DNA from: Streptomyces sp. WAC05374 | Lineage (GTDB): Bacteria; Actinomycetota; Actinomycetes; Streptomycetales; Streptomycetaceae | Assembly: GCF_004353505.1 (NCBI RefSeq) | Contig: NZ_SMNQ01000003.1 | Location: 496,001 to 560,000, forward strand | Reading direction: 5' to 3' | DNA: 64,000 bases | Shown here: in pieces, positions 1 to 8,397 of the stretch | Layout: each line of letters opens with the position of its first letter | Numbering within the stretch: position 1 is the stretch's first letter | Position numbers and translations under genes: made by a program | The notes under the pieces: model-generated | Database searches by the model: none | The model's input: only the letters and a program-made list of their open reading frames with translations | Told to the model about the DNA's origin: nothing

Positions 1-1282
1 GCGCCGCCTCCCGCTGGTCGAGGACCATGCGGACGAGGCTGTCGACGACGCCGTGGAGGTCCTCGCCGCGGTCGGTCTCGCCCGCCCAGTGCGGGTCGAG
101 CGGGTCCAGGCCGAGGACGCCGAGCATGGCGCGGACCTCGGCGAGGCGCGCGACGGCGGCTTCCTTGTCGTCGGCGGCGAGCGCGCTGTTGCCCTGCCGG
201 ACGGTGGTGTGGATGATCGCCAGCGCCTGCGGGACGCCCATGTCGTCGTCCATGGCGTCGGCGAAGGCCGGCGGCACCTCGGCGGCGGGCTCGACGGCGC
301 CCGCCTTCTCGACGACCCGCTGGATGAACCCCTCGATGCGGGCGAAGGCCGACTCGGCCTCGCGCAGGGCCTCCTCGCTGTACTCGATCATCGACCGGTA
401 GTGCGGGGTGCCGAGGTAGTAGCGCAGCACGATGGGGCGCCACTGCTTGACCATCTCGGAGACGAGGACCGAGTTGCCGAGCGACTTGGACATCTTCTCG
501 CCGCTCATGGTGACCCAGGCGTTGTGCACCCAGTAGCGGGCGAACTCGTCGCCGTACGCCTTGGCCTGGGCGATCTCGTTCTCGTGGTGCGGGAAGATCA
601 GGTCGATCCCGCCGCCGTGGATGTCGAAGGCGGAGCCCAGGTACTTGTGCGCCATGGCGGAGCACTCCAGGTGCCAGCCGGGGCGGCCGCGGCCCCACGG
701 CGTCTCCCAGTCGGGCTCGCCGGGCTTGGTCGCCTTCCACATGGCGAAGTCGCGGGGGTCACGCTTGCCCGCGACGCCCTCGTCGGGCTGGCGGAGGTCG
801 TCGATGTCCTGGTTGGACAGCGCCAGGTACGCGGGGAAGGAGCGGACGTCGAAGTAGACGCTGCCGTCGGCGACGTAGGCGTGGCCGCGCTCGATGAGGC
901 CGCGCATCATCTCGATCATCTCGGGCACGTGGCCGGTGGCGCGGGGCTCGTAGGTGGGCGGGAGGCAGCCGAGGGCCTGGTACCCGTCGTTGAACGCGCG
1001 CTCGTTCTCGTAGCCGATCGACCACCAGGGGCGGCCCTGGTCGGCGGACTTGGCGATGATCTTGTCGTCGATGTCCGTGACGTTGCGCACGAACGTGACG
1101 TCGTAACCGCGGTACGCGAACCAGCGGCGCATGATGTCGAAGTTCAGCCCCGACCGGATGTGCCCGATGTGGGGGGCCGCCTGCACGGTGGCGCCACACA
1201 GGTAGATCGAGACACAGCCCGGCGTGATCGGGGTGAAGTCGCGGATCTGCCGGGCGCTGGTGTCGTACAGACGAATAGTCAC
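1..1282 (-). CDS. cysS: Cysteinyl-tRNA synthetase (3' end cut by window edge)
   Basis: Class I aminoacyl-tRNA synthetase that charges tRNA-Cys in the cytoplasm. The start is GTG at 1282, reading VTIRLYDT. The signature HIGH is seen in QAAPHIGHIRSG and the KMSKS loop in GEKMSKSLGN. Likely zinc ligands lie in YLCGAT, HLECSAMAH and FPHHENEIAQ. About 427 of roughly 465 residues are visible; the C-terminal end runs off the window. It lies downstream of ispF on the same strand with a 58-nt gap, so it may be cotranscribed with carD-ispD-ispF. In actinobacteria cysS must be told apart from mshC; the placement after ispF and the N-terminal sequence fit cysS. Confidence 0.95.
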   Translation of the reverse strand, partial: MTIRLYDTSARQIRDFTPITPGCVSIYLCGATVQAAPHIGHIRSGLNFDIMRRWFAYRGYDVTFVRNVTDIDDKIIAKSADQGRPWWSIGYENERAFNDGYQALGCLPPTYEPRATGHVPEMIEMMRGLIERGHAYVADGSVYFDVRSFPAYLALSNQDIDDLRQPDEGVAGKRDPRDFAMWKATKPGEPDWETPWGRGRPGWHLECSAMAHKYLGSAFDIHGGGIDLIFPHHENEIAQAKAYGDEFARYWVHNAWVTMSGEKMSKSLGNSVLVSEMVKQWRPIVLRYYLGTPHYRSMIEYSEEALREAESAFARIEGFIQRVVEKAGAVEPAAEVPPAFADAMDDDMGVPQALAIIHTTVRQGNSALAADDKEAAVARLAEVRAMLGVLGLDPLDPHWAGETDRGEDLHGVVDSLVRMVLDQREAA

Positions 1283-1340
1283 CACTCCAGGGTAGTGGGC
1301 CGGTACCAGTGCCCCGTGCCCGTACGGAAGAACCGGTGTC

Positions 1341-1835
1341 TCAGCCGTGACGGACGAGCAGGGCGGTGGCGATGGCGGCGAGGCCTTCGGCGCGGCCGGT
1401 CAGCCCGAGGCCGTCGGTCGTCGTGCCGGAGACGGACACGGGCGCGCCGGCCGCCGCCGACAGGGCCTTCTGCGCCTCCTCGCGCCGCTTGCCGATCTTC
1501 GGGCGTACGCCGATGACCTGGACGGCGATGTTGCCGATCTCGAAGCCCTCGGCGCGCACGATCCGGGCGGCCTCGGCGAGCAGGGTCACCCCGGAGGCGC
1601 CGGACCACTCGGGGCGGGAGGTCCCGAAGTGGGCGCCGAGGTCGCCGACGCCGGCGGCGGAGAACAGCGCGTCGCAGGCGGCGTGGGCGGCGACGTCACC
1701 GTCGGAGTGGCCGGCGAGCCCGTACCCGTCGCTGTCGGGGCCTTCCCACAACAGGCCCGCGCACCACAGCTCGCGGCCCTTCTCGAAGGCGTGGACGTCG
1801 GTGCCGATGCCGACGCTCGGCAGGTCAGAAGCCAT
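1341..1835 (-). CDS. ispF: 2-C-methyl-D-erythritol 2,4-cyclodiphosphate synthase
   Basis: Fifth enzyme of the MEP isoprenoid pathway; it cyclises CDP-methylerythritol 2-phosphate with loss of CMP. The protein is 164 residues, the normal size. Metal ligands are visible as D13 and H15 in GIGTDVHAF and H43 in [10 protein letters not shown]. The C-terminal [17 protein letters not shown] stretch is the family signature. Its start overlaps the 3' end of ispD by 11 nt, implying translational coupling of two consecutive-pathway enzymes. Confidence 0.96.
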   Translation of the reverse strand: MASDLPSVGIGTDVHAFEKGRELWCAGLLWEGPDSDGYGLAGHSDGDVAAHAACDALFSAAGVGDLGAHFGTSRPEWSGASGVTLLAEAARIVRAEGFEIGNIAVQVIGVRPKIGKRREEAQKALSAAAGAPVSVSGTTTDGLGLTGRAEGLAAIATALLVRHG

Positions 1836-2562
1836 CGTTGGCCCTCCTGCGGGCGAGGACGGCCTCGGCGAGCACGAGGTCGAGCGGGCGGGTCACCTTG
1901 AACGCCTCCTCGTGGCCGGGCACGACCACGACCGGCTCGCCGAGCTGCTCGACCATGCTCGCGTCGTCGGTGACGTTGTCGGTGACGGTGGCGTGGGCGC
2001 GGACCAGGGTGTCGCGGGCGAAGCCCTGGGGGGTCTGCACGGCGCGCAGGGTGGCGCGGTCGGGCGTGGTGACGACCGGCTCGGGCTCGCCCTTCTCGCG
2101 CGGCTCGACCTGCTTGACGGTGTCGGCGAGCGGTACGGCCGGGACGACGGCGACGGCGCCGTCGCGGACGGCCTCGATGACCGCGTCGACGGTGTCGACG
2201 GGAACGAGCGGGCGGGCCGCGTCGTGGACGAGGACGGTGGTGATGCCGTCGGGCAGCGCCTCCAGGCCGAGGCGGACGGATTCCTGGCGGGTCTCGCCGC
2301 CCGGGACGACGAGGTAGTCGGTCCTCTCGGGCAGGGCGTGGGCGTCGAGGAGGTTCTTGACCTCGCCGGCGCCGTCGGGCGGGGCGACGACCACGACCAG
2401 GGAGACCGCGCGGGAGGCCGCCATGGCGCGGACCGCGTGGATGAGGATGGGCGTGCCGTTCAGCGCGCGGAGCGCCTTGGGGGCGCCCGGGCCGAGCCGT
2501 ACACCCCGGCCGGCCGCGGGGATCACCGCGGCGGTGCGGGCAGGGGCTGCTGCGTCAGACAT
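1825..2562 (-). CDS. ispD: 2-C-methyl-D-erythritol 4-phosphate cytidylyltransferase
   Basis: Third MEP-pathway enzyme; it transfers CMP to methylerythritol 4-phosphate. The nucleotide-binding loop [12 protein letters not shown] is near residue 12, followed by VHDAARPLV and TPQGF, all typical of IspD. I chose ATG 2562 ([10 protein letters not shown], 245 residues) because a GGAG Shine-Dalgarno sits 9 nt upstream and the conserved domain starts directly after. An in-frame ATG at 2601 and a longer frame to 2748 exist but add no conserved sequence. It overlaps ispF by 11 nt; about 260 nt separate it from carD upstream, so it may have its own promoter. Confidence 0.95.
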   Translation of the reverse strand: MSDAAAPARTAAVIPAAGRGVRLGPGAPKALRALNGTPILIHAVRAMAASRAVSLVVVVAPPDGAGEVKNLLDAHALPERTDYLVVPGGETRQESVRLGLEALPDGITTVLVHDAARPLVPVDTVDAVIEAVRDGAVAVVPAVPLADTVKQVEPREKGEPEPVVTTPDRATLRAVQTPQGFARDTLVRAHATVTDNVTDDASMVEQLGEPVVVVPGHEEAFKVTRPLDLVLAEAVLARRRANDGF

Positions 2563-2821
2563 CGGATTGCACTCCGGCAGGTTTGTTGACTCGGCCGACA
2601 TGGGTATGGCCTCAGCGGGGCGGGCGTACGCCTTGACCGGACCCTTCCGTGACCACTGGTTGAGCGAACTGCGCCGGCTCCCCGGGCGCAGCGTATGCGT
2701 ACTGGAGCCGGACATGCCGCAGCGCCCGGCGACGAAGCTGTCTGTCACAGCATGTCAGCGGGCACCGCGGCATCGCTTCACATCAGCTACGCGCTCTGTG
2801 TGAGACGCGTCGTGCGACACG

Positions 2822-3304
2822 TCAGGACGCGAGGACCTCGTCCAGCAGGGCCTCGGCCTTGTCCTCGTTGGTGTTCTCCGCGAGGGCGAGCTCGCTCACC
2901 AGGATCTGCCGCGCCTTGGCGAGCATGCGCTTCTCACCGGCGGACAGTCCACGCTCGCGCTCGCGGCGCCACAGGTCGCGCACCACTTCGGCGACCTTGA
3001 TGACGTCGCCGGAGGCGAGCTTCTCGAGATTTGCCTTGTAGCGACGCGACCAGTTCGTCGGCTCCTCGGCGTACGGTGCGCGCAGCACCTCGAAGACCCG
3101 GTCCAGCCCGTCCTGACCGACCACATCGCGCACGCCGACGAACTCCGCATTGTCCGCTGGCACACGAACCGTCAAGTCGCCCTGGGCGACCTTGAGCACC
3201 AAGTAGGTCTTGTCCACGCCTTTGATCTGGCGAGTTTCGATGGCCTCGATCAGCGCGGCCCCGTGATGGGGATAGACCACGGTGTCGCCAACCTTGAACG
3301 TCAT
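2822..3304 (-). CDS. carD: CarD/CdnL-family RNA polymerase-binding transcription regulator
   Basis: CarD binds the RNA polymerase beta subunit and stabilises open complexes at rRNA and other promoters. The 160-residue protein begins with the RNAP-interaction domain ([20 protein letters not shown]) and ends with the helical DNA-binding domain carrying the conserved tryptophan in [14 protein letters not shown]. Length matches mycobacterial CarD. An AAGGGG ribosome site lies about 10 nt before ATG 3304. CarD next to ispD-ispF is a usual actinobacterial arrangement. Confidence in the family is high; regulation is not evident from sequence. Confidence 0.95.
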   Translation of the reverse strand: MTFKVGDTVVYPHHGAALIEAIETRQIKGVDKTYLVLKVAQGDLTVRVPADNAEFVGVRDVVGQDGLDRVFEVLRAPYAEEPTNWSRRYKANLEKLASGDVIKVAEVVRDLWRRERERGLSAGEKRMLAKARQILVSELALAENTNEDKAEALLDEVLAS

Positions 3305-3934
3305 GTGACAGGTACCCCTTCCGTGGCTATCCAGGGTAACACGGATACAGCTTCTTCTGAATGGCGTTTTCGCAGGTCAGGGCATATCTCGGGGCTTGAC
3401 AACAGCGACACGAACGTGCTGCGGAGGGGTTCCGGAAGGGGGTATTCGCAGGTCGGAGCGGCTGCGCGGGCGGCCTGAAACCGGTACGTCACACCCGTCT
3501 CCGGGTGGTTCGAAGAGGCTGATCGTCCCGGTTTGTCGGGTTCCAGCAGGTGAACTTCCCGTACTCCGTTCGGCGGCCGCTCACTCGTACGGACGGCCGC
3601 CCCGGACCATTGTCGAAATTGACCGAGTGCGGGTCGCTCGGTGATCACGGAGCTTCATCGAGCAGGGCTTTTCCGGCGGAATGCGGGACCGTCCCGGAAT
3701 TGATCAAGAGCGGTTATGTGAACACGGAACGAAGCGCCGGGATCGCTCGGCGTACGCCCGGGGTGCCGGGACCCCGACACCGCCCGTGGGGCGGGTCGGG
3801 TGCGGGGCGGGGTTGCGGGGTCGGTAACCTGAGCGCGCCGACTGATCCCCGGGCCCCCCGGGGGAGGCCGGAACAGCCAGTACCACCCACCGTGCCCGTC
3901 CCTCCGTCCGTACGTCCTAGGAGTTGCCGCCGCC
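3305..3934. other. Intergenic region between divergent carD and a lipoprotein gene
   Basis: This 630-nt stretch should hold the divergent promoters for carD (minus) and the lipoprotein gene (plus). The first 100 nt upstream of carD are relatively AT-rich, as expected for a promoter. The rest has short open frames on both strands but none with a convincing ribosome site or conserved sequence. A TAGGAG ribosome site at 3918-3923 belongs to the downstream gene. Confidence 0.5.
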
Positions 3935-4627
3935 GTGAGCCGCAGCCTTCGACGCGGCGCCCTCGCCGCCACCGCCATCGTGTTCTCGATCGCCTCGCTC
4001 TCCGCCTGCGGTGCGGGCAACGACGCGCAGACGCTCGGCGTCAAGCCGGACAACGCCGCCACCGCCGTCGGCAACATCAAGATCCAGAACGCCGTGGTGG
4101 TCACGCAGCCGAAGCCCGACGCGGAGGGCCCCGCCGTCGTCTCGGCGATGCTCTTCAACAACGGCGCCAAGGCGGAGACGCTGGAGGCCATCGAGCTGCC
4201 CGGCTCCGACGCCCCGGTCAAGCTCACCGCCGCCGGCGGCTCCGGCCCGATCACCGTCCCGGCGGGCGGCTCGGTCCTCCTCGGCGGCAAGGGCAACGCC
4301 TCCGCGGTGATCGACAAGGGTCGCGAGGCCGCGAAGGACGGCAGCGCCCAGGAAGTCGTCTTCAAGCTCAGCGAGACCGGCGACGTGCGGATGAAGGCGT
4401 TCGTCGTCCCGGCGACCAGCTACTTCGCGGGCTACGGCCCCGAGGAGGTCCCGCAGAAGCCGGGCGAGCAGACCCCGACGTCGCTCCCGCCCGCGCCGCC
4501 GTCGGGCGAGCCGACCAACAGCGCCACGGCCTCCCCGGCCGACTCCCCCGCCGCTCCGGCGGGCGGCGGCGACGCCTCGGCGTCCCCCTCCGACTCCGCC
4601 TCGGCCTCGCACGACGCGGGTCACTGA
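3935..4627 (+). CDS. Secreted lipoprotein, DUF461-like, Ser/Pro/Ala-rich tail
   Basis: GTG start at 3935 with TAGGAG 11 nt upstream. The first 25 residues form a lipoprotein signal peptide ending in the lipobox LSAC, so the protein should be tethered to the outer face of the membrane. A beta-rich domain of about 140 residues follows and resembles DUF461/PCuAC-like extracytoplasmic proteins, but I see no Met/His copper motif. The last 60 residues are a low-complexity Pro/Ser/Ala/Asp tail. The gene is convergent with phoP across a shared terminator. The function is unknown; the position beside phoP is common in Streptomyces. Confidence 0.8.
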   Translation: MSRSLRRGALAATAIVFSIASLSACGAGNDAQTLGVKPDNAATAVGNIKIQNAVVVTQPKPDAEGPAVVSAMLFNNGAKAETLEAIELPGSDAPVKLTAAGGSGPITVPAGGSVLLGGKGNASAVIDKGREAAKDGSAQEVVFKLSETGDVRMKAFVVPATSYFAGYGPEEVPQKPGEQTPTSLPPAPPSGEPTNSATASPADSPAAPAGGGDASASPSDSASASHDAGH

Positions 4628-4640
4628 CACACGCGTATGC

Positions 4641-4675
4641 GAAGGGGCGCCCCGCACTGCGTGGGGCGCCCCTTC
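4641..4675. terminator. Bidirectional terminator between lipoprotein gene and phoP
   Basis: Perfect inverted repeat with 13-bp arms (GAAGGGGCGCCCC and its complement) and a 9-nt loop, placed between two convergent genes. It probably serves both strands. Confidence 0.8.
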
Positions 4676-4704
4676 GCTGCGACCGCCGCGGTCCGCGCCG
4701 CGGC

Positions 4705-5385
4705 CTACGGCTCGAACTTGTAGCCCAGCCCACGGACCGTGACCAGGTACCGGGGAGCGCCGGGGTCGGGCTCGATCTTGGCGCGCAGGCGCTTGACGTG
4801 GACGTCGAGGGTCTTGGTGTCGCCGACGTAGTCCGCGCCCCACACCCGGTCGATGAGCTGCATCCGGGTCAGCACCCGGCCCGCGTTGCGCAGCAGCATC
4901 TCCAGCAGGTCGAACTCCTTCAGCGGCAGGTCGACCTTGCCGCCCGCCACGGTCACCACGTGACGGTCCACGTCCATCCGGACCGGCCCGGCCTCCAGGG
5001 CGGCCGGGGTGACCTCCTCCGGCTCTCCGCGGCGGCGCAGCACCGCGCGGATGCGCGCGACCAGCTCGCGGGACGAGAAGGGCTTCGTGACGTAGTCGTC
5101 CGCTCCTATCTCCAGCCCGACGACCTTGTCGATCTCACTGTCCTTGGCGGTCACCATGATGACCGGGACGTTCGACCGGCCGCGGAGCTGGCGGCAGACC
5201 TCGGTGCCGGGCAGGCCGGGCAGCATGAGGTCCAGCAGGACGAGGTCGGCGCCGTTGCGCTCGAACTCATCCAGCCCCTCGGGCCCGGTGGTCGCCACGG
5301 CGACCTCGAAGCCTTCCTTGCGGAGCATGTAGGACAGGGCGTCGCTGAAGGATTCCTCGTCCTCGACGACGAGCACTCGGGTCAC
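4705..5385 (-). CDS. phoP: Phosphate response regulator PhoP (OmpR family)
   Basis: DNA-binding partner of PhoR that activates phosphate-scavenging genes when phosphate is scarce. The receiver domain has the acidic pair E8/D9, the phosphoacceptor D52 in LVLLDLMLPG, T79 and K101 (VTKPF). The C-terminal winged helix (residues about 130-226) carries the OmpR-type signature ending VRGLGYKFEP. The GTG start at 5385 is supported by GGAGG 7 nt upstream and by a 4-nt overlap with the phoR stop (GTGA), so phoR and phoP are translationally coupled. At 226 residues it matches known Streptomyces PhoP. Confidence 0.97.
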   Translation of the reverse strand: MTRVLVVEDEESFSDALSYMLRKEGFEVAVATTGPEGLDEFERNGADLVLLDLMLPGLPGTEVCRQLRGRSNVPVIMVTAKDSEIDKVVGLEIGADDYVTKPFSSRELVARIRAVLRRRGEPEEVTPAALEAGPVRMDVDRHVVTVAGGKVDLPLKEFDLLEMLLRNAGRVLTRMQLIDRVWGADYVGDTKTLDVHVKRLRAKIEPDPGAPRYLVTVRGLGYKFEP

Positions 5386-6608
5386 GGAAGGACCTCCGGG
5401 GCTGTGAGCGGTTCGATGGTGGTGTGGTCGTGGTGGGCCCGGGAAGAGCGGCCCCGTGCGGCGCCGGCCTCGGGAAGCCGGAGGGTGAAGGTGGAGCCCT
5501 GGCCCTCGGTGCTCCAGACGGTGACCTCTCCGCCGTGGGAGGCGGCCACGTGCTTGACGATGGCCAGGCCGAGCCCCGTGCCGCCGGTGGCGCGGGAGCG
5601 GGCGGGGTCGACGCGGTAGAAGCGCTCGAAGATGCGCTCCTTGTCCTTGTCGGGGATGCCTATGCCCTGGTCGGTGACCGCGATCTCTATGAGGTCGCCA
5701 CCGGGCGCGGTGACGCGGCGGGCGGCGATGCCGACGCGGGTGTGGGCCGGGGAGTAGTTCACGGCGTTCTCGACGAGGTTGCCGAGGGCGGCGGCGAGCT
5801 GGCCGCGGTGGCCCCACACATGCAGGTCGGCGGTGCCGCCGGCGGCCATGGTGATCTGCTTGGTGGAGGCGGTGTGCCGGGAGCGGTCGACGGCCTCGGC
5901 GACGAGCTCGTCGACCCGGACGGGCTCGGCGTCGTCCAGCGGGTCGTCGTTCTGCACCCGGGAGAGGTCGATGAGCTCCTGGACGAGGTTGGTGAGCCGG
6001 GTGGCCTCTATCTGCATGCGCCCGGCGAAGCGCATGACCGCCTCGGGGTCGTCGGAGGCGTCCATGACCGCCTCGGAGAGCAGCGACAGGGCACCGACCG
6101 GGGTCTTGAGCTCATGGCTGACGTTGGCGACGAAGTCGCGGCGTACCGCCTCTATCCGGCGGGCCTCGGTGAGGTCCTCGACCAGCAGCAGCACCAGGCG
6201 GGAGCCGAGGGGGGCGACCCGGGCGGAGACGGCGAGGGCCTCGCCGCGGCCGGTGCCGCGCCGGGGCAGGTCCAGCTCGACCTGCCGTATCTCGCCGTCG
6301 CGGCGGGTGTCGCGGGCCATGTGGAGCATGGGTTCGACGGCGAGCTTCCCGCCGCGGACGAGTCCGAGCGCGTACGCCGCCGAGCTGGCCTTGACGACCG
6401 AGTCGCTCTCGTCGAGGACCACGGCCGAGGAGCGCAGGACCGACAGGACCGTGTCCACGCCGGGCGGCAGTACCGCGTCCGTGTGGAGGGAGGTCCGGGT
6501 GGGTCTGGCCTGGTCGCGCTCGCTCCAGCGGAACGCCAGCATGGCGATGACACCGGTGCACGCTCCGGCGATCGCGGCCAAGGCGGCGACCGCCGCGTTC
6601 ACGTCCAT
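5382..6608 (-). CDS. phoR: Phosphate sensor histidine kinase PhoR
   Basis: Membrane sensor kinase for PhoP, 408 residues. One hydrophobic segment lies at residues 7-27, followed by a PAS-like region (about 50-150), the dimerisation/phosphoacceptor helix with H165 in FVANVSHELKTPVGAL, and the ATPase domain with NLVENAVNYSP, DQGIGIPDKD and GGTGLGLAIV. No extracellular sensor loop is seen, which fits PhoR types that listen to Pst/PhoU rather than to free phosphate. TAACCT lies 6 nt upstream of ATG 6608, so the phoRP transcript may be leaderless. A PHO box sits about 75 nt upstream. Confidence 0.96.
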   Translation of the reverse strand: MDVNAAVAALAAIAGACTGVIAMLAFRWSERDQARPTRTSLHTDAVLPPGVDTVLSVLRSSAVVLDESDSVVKASSAAYALGLVRGGKLAVEPMLHMARDTRRDGEIRQVELDLPRRGTGRGEALAVSARVAPLGSRLVLLLVEDLTEARRIEAVRRDFVANVSHELKTPVGALSLLSEAVMDASDDPEAVMRFAGRMQIEATRLTNLVQELIDLSRVQNDDPLDDAEPVRVDELVAEAVDRSRHTASTKQITMAAGGTADLHVWGHRGQLAAALGNLVENAVNYSPAHTRVGIAARRVTAPGGDLIEIAVTDQGIGIPDKDKERIFERFYRVDPARSRATGGTGLGLAIVKHVAASHGGEVTVWSTEGQGSTFTLRLPEAGAARGRSSRAHHDHTTIEPLTAPEVLP

Positions 6609-6681
6609 GCATCCAGGTTATGCGGGTGCTCGGACACTCTCCCAGCCATCGGGGGCCGTGCTCGAACAGTCGTCGCCCAGA

Positions 6682-6714
6682 GTTCACCGAGGGGAAAGTG
6701 ACGGTTCACTTGTG
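6682..6714 (+). promoter_or_regulatory. PHO box (PhoP site) between phoR and phoU
   Basis: Three consecutive 11-nt units. Unit 1 is GTTCACCGAGG (6682-6692), unit 2 is degenerate (6693-6703), and unit 3 is GTTCACTTGTG (6704-6714). The GTTCAC half-sites are exactly 22 nt apart, matching the known Streptomyces PhoP direct-repeat unit. The site lies in the 200-nt gap shared by divergent phoRP and phoU, so it could autoregulate phoRP and also control phoU. Confidence 0.8.
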
Positions 6715-6808
6715 AGGGAGGCCCCGGACTTTTTGGACTCGGACCGTGGGAGCGTAGGGGGCCGAGCCCACCCGGACCCCTGAGGTTCGCACTGAGAGAG
6801 GGACATCC

Positions 6809-7489
6809 ATGCGGGACGCGTACCACGAGGAACTGGACTCGATCGGCGAAAGTCTGGTCGAGATGGCCAGGCTGGTCGGGTCGGCGGTCGGGCGCGCCAC
6901 GACCGCGATGCTCGACGCGGATCTGAAGCTGGCGGAGGCCGTGATCGCGGGCGACCAGAAGGTCGACGACCTCCAGCACGAGCTGGAGGCCCGGGCGATA
7001 GCCCTGCTGGCGCGGCAGCAGCCGGTCGCGACGGATCTGCGGATCGTGGTGACCTCGCTGCGGATGAGCGCCGACCTGGAGCGTTCCGGCGACCTGGCCC
7101 AGCACGTCGCCAAGCTGGCGCGGCTGCGCTTCCCGGACACGGCGGTGCCGCGCGACCTGCACGCCACGATCCTGGAGATGGGCCAGCTCGCGCAGCGCCT
7201 GATGGCGAAGGCGGCGGAGGTCATCATCACCAAGGACGTCGACCTGGCGCTCCAGCTCGAACACGACGACGACGAGATGGACCGCCTGCACCGGACGCTG
7301 TTCCAGCACCTGATGGACGACCGCTGGAAGCACGGCATCGAGACGGCCGTCGACGTGACCCTGCTGGGCCGCTACTACGAGCGTTTCGCCGACCACGCGG
7401 TGTCGGTGGCCAAGCGCGTGGTGTACCTGGTCACGGGCGAGCACGCCGACGAGCTCCAGCAGGCGGAGGCCCCGGTCGAGGGCGCGTGA
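6809..7489 (+). CDS. phoU: Phosphate signalling/uptake regulator PhoU
   Basis: Cytoplasmic negative modulator of PhoR and Pst transport. The 226-residue, almost all-helical protein contains two PhoU three-helix repeats, each with an acidic metal-binding signature (EVSDLA-type segments around DLERSGDLAQH and RYYERFADHAVSV). GAGAGAGGGA lies just before ATG 6809. It is divergent from phoRP and shares the PHO box at 6682-6714. Family assignment is secure; the exact metal-binding mode is not visible. Confidence 0.96.
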   Translation: MRDAYHEELDSIGESLVEMARLVGSAVGRATTAMLDADLKLAEAVIAGDQKVDDLQHELEARAIALLARQQPVATDLRIVVTSLRMSADLERSGDLAQHVAKLARLRFPDTAVPRDLHATILEMGQLAQRLMAKAAEVIITKDVDLALQLEHDDDEMDRLHRTLFQHLMDDRWKHGIETAVDVTLLGRYYERFADHAVSVAKRVVYLVTGEHADELQQAEAPVEGA

Positions 7490-7604
7490 CCCGCTCGGGG
7501 CCGGGCGCCCGCACATCTGTGCGCCGTTGATGCGCCCTGTCGGCTGGGCATGCAATGGGAGAGGCGACGTACGCCTTGGAACGTACGCCTTCGAGGAGGG
7601 ACCC

Positions 7605-7754
7605 ATGGCAGATACGCCCATGACCGACCGCGAGCAGGAAGTACCCGTCGAAGTGCTCCGCCTGCCCGTGCTGGGCGCCTGCGGCTGCGGCTCGGGCTGC
7701 GGCTGCGGGTGCCAGTCGGGCGCGCCGTGTCAGTGCGGCGGCTGCTGCGGCTGA
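7605..7754 (+). CDS. Small Cys-rich, metallothionein-like peptide (49 aa)
   Basis: Begins at ATG 7605 behind GAGGAGGG. The N-terminal half (MADTPMTDREQEVPVEVLRL) is acidic and ordinary; the last 26 residues hold nine cysteines in CGC, CQC and CC patterns separated by Gly/Ser/Gln. This spacing suggests metal binding or thiol clustering, but there is no aromatic or His pattern that identifies a known metallothionein family. It follows phoU by 115 nt on the same strand and ends at a strong terminator. A direct repeat of CGTACGCCTT (two copies, 4 nt apart) lies about 25 nt before the start. An upstream in-frame ATG at 7527 lacks a ribosome site. Confidence 0.7.
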   Translation: MADTPMTDREQEVPVEVLRLPVLGACGCGSGCGCGCQSGAPCQCGGCCG

Positions 7755-7772
7755 CCCGCCGGGCGTTCGCAC

Positions 7773-7805
7773 AAGGGCCCCGTCCATGTCCTGGACGGGG
7801 CCCTT
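7773..7805 (+). terminator. Terminator after Cys-rich peptide gene
   Basis: Perfect 14-bp inverted repeat (AAGGGCCCCGTCCA and complement) with a 5-nt loop, starting 19 nt after the stop codon. Confidence 0.8.
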
Positions 7806-7975
7806 CGGCGCTCCGCGGCCACCCCGGCGCCGCTACCGCCCGGTTCATGAGAAATGCCCATTTTGTAGTTACCGATGGGGAGCTGTTGACAGGGCCGCGG
7901 GGCCGGGGAAGCGTGAGCGTCGGACGCCGCATCGTCCGTCCCACATGAAGACGGAACGAGGAGGCTGAGCGTCAT

Positions 7976-8212
7976 ATGACCTCGACCAGAAAGCGCGTGG
8001 GCGCGGCGATCGCCACGGTCGCGGCGTCGTTCGCCCTTGGGCTCGGCGGCGCGAGCATCGCCGAGGCGAAGATCCAGCAGGTGGACATCTCCTGTGAGAA
8101 CCGTGGCGGCCAGGAGCCCGGCGGCCAGCAGCCGTCCTGCAAGGGCGGCGGCCTGGTGCAGGAGAGCGAGAACCGCAACCCGTCGGGCCACGCACCGCCC
8201 GGCCACAACTGA
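7976..8212 (+). CDS. Small secreted protein (78 aa), unknown function
   Basis: ATG 7976 follows GAGGAGG. The N-terminus (MTSTRKRVGAAIATVAASF) and the hydrophobic stretch to about residue 30, ending ASIAEA, form a Sec signal peptide. The mature part of about 48 residues is hydrophilic, rich in Gly, Gln, Asn and Pro, with two cysteines (C40, C55) that could form one disulfide. I recognise no family. The region before it (7806-7975) is locally AT-rich near 7846-7876 and probably holds its promoter. Confidence 0.65.
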   Translation: MTSTRKRVGAAIATVAASFALGLGGASIAEAKIQQVDISCENRGGQEPGGQQPSCKGGGLVQESENRNPSGHAPPGHN

Positions 8213-8269
8213 CCGGTGCGACCCGCCATAAGTCGCGAAATCGCGAATCGCCAAGTCGCAAAGGAGAAC

Positions 8270-8305
8270 GAGCCCCCGGCGGCGCCCGCCGCGCCAGGGG
8301 GCTCG
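8270..8305 (+). terminator. Terminator after small secreted protein gene
   Basis: CGAGCCCCC at 8270-8278 pairs with GGGGGCTCG at 8297-8305; the GC-rich interior can extend the stem. Confidence 0.65.
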
Positions 8306-8331
8306 GCCCGTGCCACGGCCCGGACGCGAAC

Positions 8332-8371
8332 GGCTCCCTCGCCCCGCCCGGGCCGGGCGGGTGAGGGAGCC
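8332..8371 (-). terminator. Terminator after gpmA
   Basis: Near-perfect 17-bp stem (GGCTCCCTC plus CCCGCCC, one bulged base) 27 nt beyond the gpmA stop codon on the minus strand. Confidence 0.65.
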
Positions 8372-8397
8372 CGATCACAGGGGAAGTCGGCCCCGGG

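Noticed and set aside
53..1516. 487-codon plus-strand frame over cysS
   Set aside because: Antisense to a secure tRNA synthetase gene.
7846..7876. Zur-type operator before the small secreted protein gene
   Set aside because: AAATG-CC-CATTT is a short AT-rich inverted repeat but lacks the TGA...TCA ends of a Zur box; more likely promoter sequence.
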